DNA of 64,000 nucleotides from Rhodobacterales bacterium (lineage in GTDB: Bacteria > Pseudomonadota > Alphaproteobacteria > Rhodobacterales > Rhodobacteraceae): assembly GCA_002746935.1 (NCBI GenBank), contig PDRW01000029.1, positions 1-64,000 on the forward strand. The letters run 5' to 3'. A program made the position numbers and the translations under genes. A model generated the notes under the pieces. The model searched no databases. It saw nothing but the letters and a program-made list of their open reading frames with translations, and was not told the DNA's origin. Positions 61,387 through 64,000 of this stretch are shown one piece after another. Within the stretch, counting starts at the first letter, position 1, and every line of letters begins with the position of its first letter.

Positions 61387-61434
61387 TCCCTTTTCCTGGC
61401 CGAAATACTCCGGGGGTCCGGGGGGGGGGGGGCG
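61387..61434 (-). repeat. Dispersed GC-rich intergenic element, copy 5 (reverse orientation)
   Basis: On the minus strand: a C-run, GGACCCCCGGAGTATTTCGG, then CCAGGAAAAGGG. The same 3' tail as the copies at 10837, 13025, 39251 and 47626. It lies between the divergent gloB and methyltransferase genes, so here it is in an upstream region rather than after a gene. Confidence 0.65.
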
Positions 61435-61494
61435 GCCCTTTCCGCAGGCCCTTTCCCTCTGGCGAATCCGGCGCAATTGGCTAGTGTCGCGCCC

Positions 61495-62265
61495 ATGCGT
61501 CTCGACGTGCAGGATCTCCGGGCTTTCTACTACCGTTCGGCGCTTGGCCGCGCGGCGCAGCGGGCGGTGCGCAACCAGATGCTGGGTTTCTGGCCCGAGG
61601 CGAAGGGCCAGACCGTGGTGGGCTTCGGCTTCGCCACGCCGCTGCTGCGCCCCTATATCGAGAGCGCGCGGCGGGTCATCGCCCTGATGCCGGGGCCGCA
61701 GGGGGTGACGCCCTGGCCCAGGGGGCAGGACAACGTCGCCGTGCTCTGCGAAGAGGCGCTCTGGCCGATCGACAACGGTGCCATCGACAAGCTGGTGATG
61801 ATGCACGGGCTTGAAGTGTCGACTGCGCCCGACGCGCTGCTGGCCGAGGCTTACAGGGCGCTGGGGCCGGGTGGAGCGGTGCTGTTCGTGGTGCCGAACC
61901 GGGCCGGGTTGTGGTCGCGCTCGGACGCGACCCCCTTCGGCTTCGGGCGTCCCTACACGGTGGGCCAGCTCGAAGTCCAGTTGCGTCACCACGGTTTTGT
62001 CATCGAACGCCATGCCGCGGTGCTGTTTCAGCCTCCCTCGCCGAAACGGTTCTGGCTCAGGACCGGCCGCGCCTGGGAAGGGCTCGGGCGGTCTATGCCT
62101 TTCGGTATTGCCGGCGGGGTGCTGGTTGTCGAGGCGGTCAAGCAGGTGCCGGCGCCGAAGCGGCCCGGCCTGGGCGAGCGTGTCCGCAAGCCCCTGGGGG
62201 TGCTCGAAGGCCTCGGTTTGCCCGAGCCCAGCCGCCAGACCCGCGCCCGGGGCGGGGCTGGTTGA
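61495..62265 (+). CDS. Class I SAM-dependent methyltransferase family protein
   Basis: A 256-residue methyltransferase-like protein. It has a degenerate SAM motif, [14 protein letters not shown] (about 41-54, in place of the usual GxGxG), the acidic-loop region, [20 protein letters not shown] and [18 protein letters not shown] of the Methyltransf_11 fold, and a basic C-terminal tail. Substrate unknown. The conserved divergent pairing with gloB has led annotators to call homologues gloB-linked methyltransferases, without proof. The ATG at 61495 is the first in frame with homologous sequence; no strong Shine-Dalgarno. Confidence 0.82.
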   Translation: MRLDVQDLRAFYYRSALGRAAQRAVRNQMLGFWPEAKGQTVVGFGFATPLLRPYIESARRVIALMPGPQGVTPWPRGQDNVAVLCEEALWPIDNGAIDKLVMMHGLEVSTAPDALLAEAYRALGPGGAVLFVVPNRAGLWSRSDATPFGFGRPYTVGQLEVQLRHHGFVIERHAAVLFQPPSPKRFWLRTGRAWEGLGRSMPFGIAGGVLVVEAVKQVPAPKRPGLGERVRKPLGVLEGLGLPEPSRQTRARGGAG

Positions 62266-62489
62266 GCGGGTGCCGGATCGCGGCAGATTCGCGCGCCCCT
62301 CTTCATGCGCCCATCTGGCCTTTCACCTTGCGCTTTCCGGTGGGCGGGCCGGGCGGCACAGCCGCCGCGGCGCTCCGCAGACGGTTCCCGTCCCCCGGGG
62401 CCGGGCGTCTCTGTGGCGGCGGCCAGGCGGGGCGAATCTGTACCGCGGCGGCCTGTGTGGCAAGGCTCCGGAGCGCATCCGCCCGGCCG

Positions 62490-62529
62490 GCCGAACGGTC
62501 CGCGCCCCGGCGCGGAAGGCCGGTTCGGC
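62490..62529 (+). terminator. Compound hairpin ahead of the atp operon
   Basis: Outer stem GCCGAAC (62490-62496) / GTTCGGC (62523-62529) encloses a second perfect stem CCGCGCC-CC-GGCGCGG, followed by GTTATATCC. It lies 225 bp after the methyltransferase stop and 42 bp before the predicted atp promoter. The rest of 62266-62698 shows no gene. Confidence 0.45.
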
Positions 62530-62570
62530 GTTATATCCTTCCATGTTGGCGCAAAACCTGAGCAATAGTG

Positions 62571-62599
62571 TTGCGAGACTTTGCCCCCTCTGCTAACCA
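62571..62599 (+). promoter_or_regulatory. Candidate promoter of the atpHAGDC operon
   Basis: TTGCGA (62571-62576), a 17-bp spacer, TAACCA (62594-62599) with TGC immediately before the -10, about 100 bp upstream of atpH. The best -35/-10 pair found in the 433-bp intergenic region. Confidence 0.35.
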
Positions 62600-62698
62600 C
62601 ACAGCGATTTCAGATGGCTCGCGCAATGCGGCATCGAGAGGCCGCCCCGGCCTGCTCCGGCAGGCCACCATGGGGCAAGAGAGATGGAAGGGGTGGAG

Positions 62699-63253
62699 GT
62701 GTCCGAAGCTTCGCTTTCGGCTGGCATTGCCCAGCGATACGCTACGGCCGTTTTCGAACTGGCCAGGGAAGAGAAAAACCTCGCCGCCGTTGAAAAGGAT
62801 CTCGACGCGCTCGACGCGGCGCTGAGCGACAGCCCCGATCTGTCGGCGATGATCGCTTCGCCGGTCTGTTCGCGCGACGATCTGACCCGGGCGGTCACGG
62901 CGCTGGCCGCGAAGATGGGCCTGTCGGAGGCCATCACCGGGGCGCTCGGGGTGATGGGCGAGAAGCGGCGGCTGTTCGTGCTGCCGCAATTCATCGCCGC
63001 GCTGCGTGCCGCCATCGCCGATGACAAGGGCGAGGTCACCGCCGAGGTCACTGCCGCCAAGGCCATGACCAAGGCGCAGCAGGACAAGCTCTCCAAGGCG
63101 ATCAAGGCCGCGGTCGGCAAGGATGTGAAGATCAATGTGGCCGTCGATGAAAGCCTCATCGGCGGTCTTGTCGTCAAAGTGGGGTCGCGGATGATCGACA
63201 GTTCGATCCGCTCGCGCCTCTCCGCACTCCAGAATTCCATGAAAGAGGTCTGA
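62699..63253 (+). CDS. atpH: ATP synthase F1 subunit delta
   Basis: The peripheral-stalk subunit joining F1 alpha subunits to the b stalk. About 184 residues from GTG 62699 ([20 protein letters not shown]), which matches alphaproteobacterial homologues and has AAGGGG upstream; an ATG at 62684 would add five residues and is also possible. Conserved blocks are [33 protein letters not shown] and the C-terminal [20 protein letters not shown]. First gene of the F1 operon; the next gene follows after 7 bp. Confidence 0.95.
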   Translation: MSEASLSAGIAQRYATAVFELAREEKNLAAVEKDLDALDAALSDSPDLSAMIASPVCSRDDLTRAVTALAAKMGLSEAITGALGVMGEKRRLFVLPQFIAALRAAIADDKGEVTAEVTAAKAMTKAQQDKLSKAIKAAVGKDVKINVAVDESLIGGLVVKVGSRMIDSSIRSRLSALQNSMKEV

Positions 63254-63260
63254 TAGGACA

Positions 63261-64000
63261 ATGGGTATCCAAGCAGCCGAAATCTCTGCGATCCTGAAGG
63301 AGCAGATCAGGAACTTTGGCCAGGAGGCCCAGGTGGCTGAGGTCGGCCGGGTGCTTTCCGTTGGCGATGGTATCGCCCGGGTGCACGGGCTCGACAGCTG
63401 CCAGGCCGGTGAGATGGTCGAGTTTCCCGGCGGTATCCGCGGCATGGCGCTGAACCTCGAGGCCGACAATGTCGGCGTCGTGATCTTCGGCACCGACCGC
63501 GACATCAAGGAAGGTGACACCGTCAAGCGCACCAGGGCCATCGTGGACGTGCCGGTGGGCGACGAGATGCTGGGCCGGGTGGTCGACGCGCTGGGCAACC
63601 CGATCGACGGCAAGGGTCCGATCACGGCGAAGAAGCGTTCGGTTGCCGACGTGAAGGCGCCGGGCATCATCCCGCGCAAATCGGTGCATGAGCCGATGGC
63701 CACCGGCCTCAAGTCGGTCGACGCGATGATCCCGATCGGCCGCGGCCAGCGCGAACTCATCATCGGCGACCGTCAGACCGGCAAGACCGCCGTGGCGCTC
63801 GACACCATCCTCAACCAGAAGAGCTACAACGAAGCCGCCGGCGGCGACGAATCGAAGAAGCTCTACTGTGTCTATGTCGCTGTCGGCCAGAAGCGCTCGA
63901 CCGTGGCCCAGCTTGTGAAGAAGCTCGAAGAGAACGGCGCGCTGGACTATTCCATCGTCGTCGCCGCGACCGCTTCCGATCCGGCGCCGATGCAGTATCT
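63261..64000 (+). CDS. atpA: ATP synthase F1 subunit alpha (5' part)
   Basis: The first 246 codons of the non-catalytic nucleotide-binding F1 subunit; the rest lies beyond the right edge. It starts [19 protein letters not shown], has the N-terminal barrel ([17 protein letters not shown]), the Walker [16 protein letters not shown] (about 170-184) and the [16 protein letters not shown] block. The ATG at 63261 is preceded by GATAGGACA. Followed, in the usual order, by atpG, atpD and atpC outside the window. Confidence 0.97.
   Translation, partial: MGIQAAEISAILKEQIRNFGQEAQVAEVGRVLSVGDGIARVHGLDSCQAGEMVEFPGGIRGMALNLEADNVGVVIFGTDRDIKEGDTVKRTRAIVDVPVGDEMLGRVVDALGNPIDGKGPITAKKRSVADVKAPGIIPRKSVHEPMATGLKSVDAMIPIGRGQRELIIGDRQTGKTAVALDTILNQKSYNEAAGGDESKKLYCVYVAVGQKRSTVAQLVKKLEENGALDYSIVVAATASDPAPMQY

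Overview
The window is chromosomal DNA of high GC content from an alphaproteobacterium, almost certainly a member of the Rhodobacteraceae (Rhodobacterales). The evidence is a SAM/SAH-type riboswitch ahead of metK (a class described from Rhodobacterales), ethylmalonyl-CoA mutase and crotonyl-CoA carboxylase/reductase of the ethylmalonyl-CoA pathway, a dimethylglycine-dehydrogenase-like FAD/GcvT fusion, a two-domain ALDH16-type aldehyde dehydrogenase, a ScfR-family regulator beside prpD, and an F1 ATPase operon beginning atpH-atpA. Most of the window is ordinary core genome. No tRNA, rRNA, CRISPR array, prophage or intact insertion sequence was found.

Layout. 1-3160: start of prpD, divergent from a ScfR/RamB-type regulator, then a decayed IS256-family transposase. 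3161-8047: exopolysaccharide genes, namely ugd, a PqqD-like/HPr-kinase-like fusion with a possible small peptide gene in front of it, and a Wzc-type copolymerase/tyrosine kinase. 8120-16357: methylated-glycine oxidation, a hypothetical protein, an esterase-like hydrolase, a complex I accessory subunit, uvrB and a secreted protein. The uvrB gene lacks about 80 internal codons, including the DESH box. 16467-25712: a TIM-barrel isomerase, malQ, DUF2237, DUF2332, pth, rplY, an MFS transporter and an M20 deacylase. 25891-29631: a TetR-controlled HlyD/ABC export operon. 29693-35253: a complete oligopeptide ABC transporter (oppABCDF order, minus strand). 35567-41427: deoxynucleoside catabolism, with deoC, a small unknown and ALDH16 on one strand and deoD and an M29 aminopeptidase on the other. 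41608-47161: an H-NS/HvrA-like protein, ecm, an acyltransferase and ccr. 47396-52545: a RecD-like helicase, an SDR, a glycosyltransferase-like protein and miaB. 52760-57909: an OmpA-like protein and a lipoprotein that share a module, then phoH-ybeY-corC-lnt. 57906-64000: riboswitch-metK, a small unknown, trmB, gloB, a methyltransferase, and atpH-atpA running off the end.

How it fits together. Propionyl-CoA and acetyl-CoA metabolism recur: prpD with its ScfR regulator, and ecm and ccr, whose predicted promoters share a TTCTTGCTTG element between -35 and -10. DeoD, DeoC and an aldehyde dehydrogenase would carry deoxynucleosides to glyceraldehyde 3-phosphate and acetate. PhoH, YbeY, CorC and Lnt form a conserved RNA-quality/envelope cluster.

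The points most worth a second look are the in-frame uvrB deletion, the RRE-like/HPr-kinase fusion beside the EPS kinase, the repeated Cys module in the OmpA/lipoprotein pair, three different tandem-repeat blocks, and a dispersed GC-rich intergenic element present five times.
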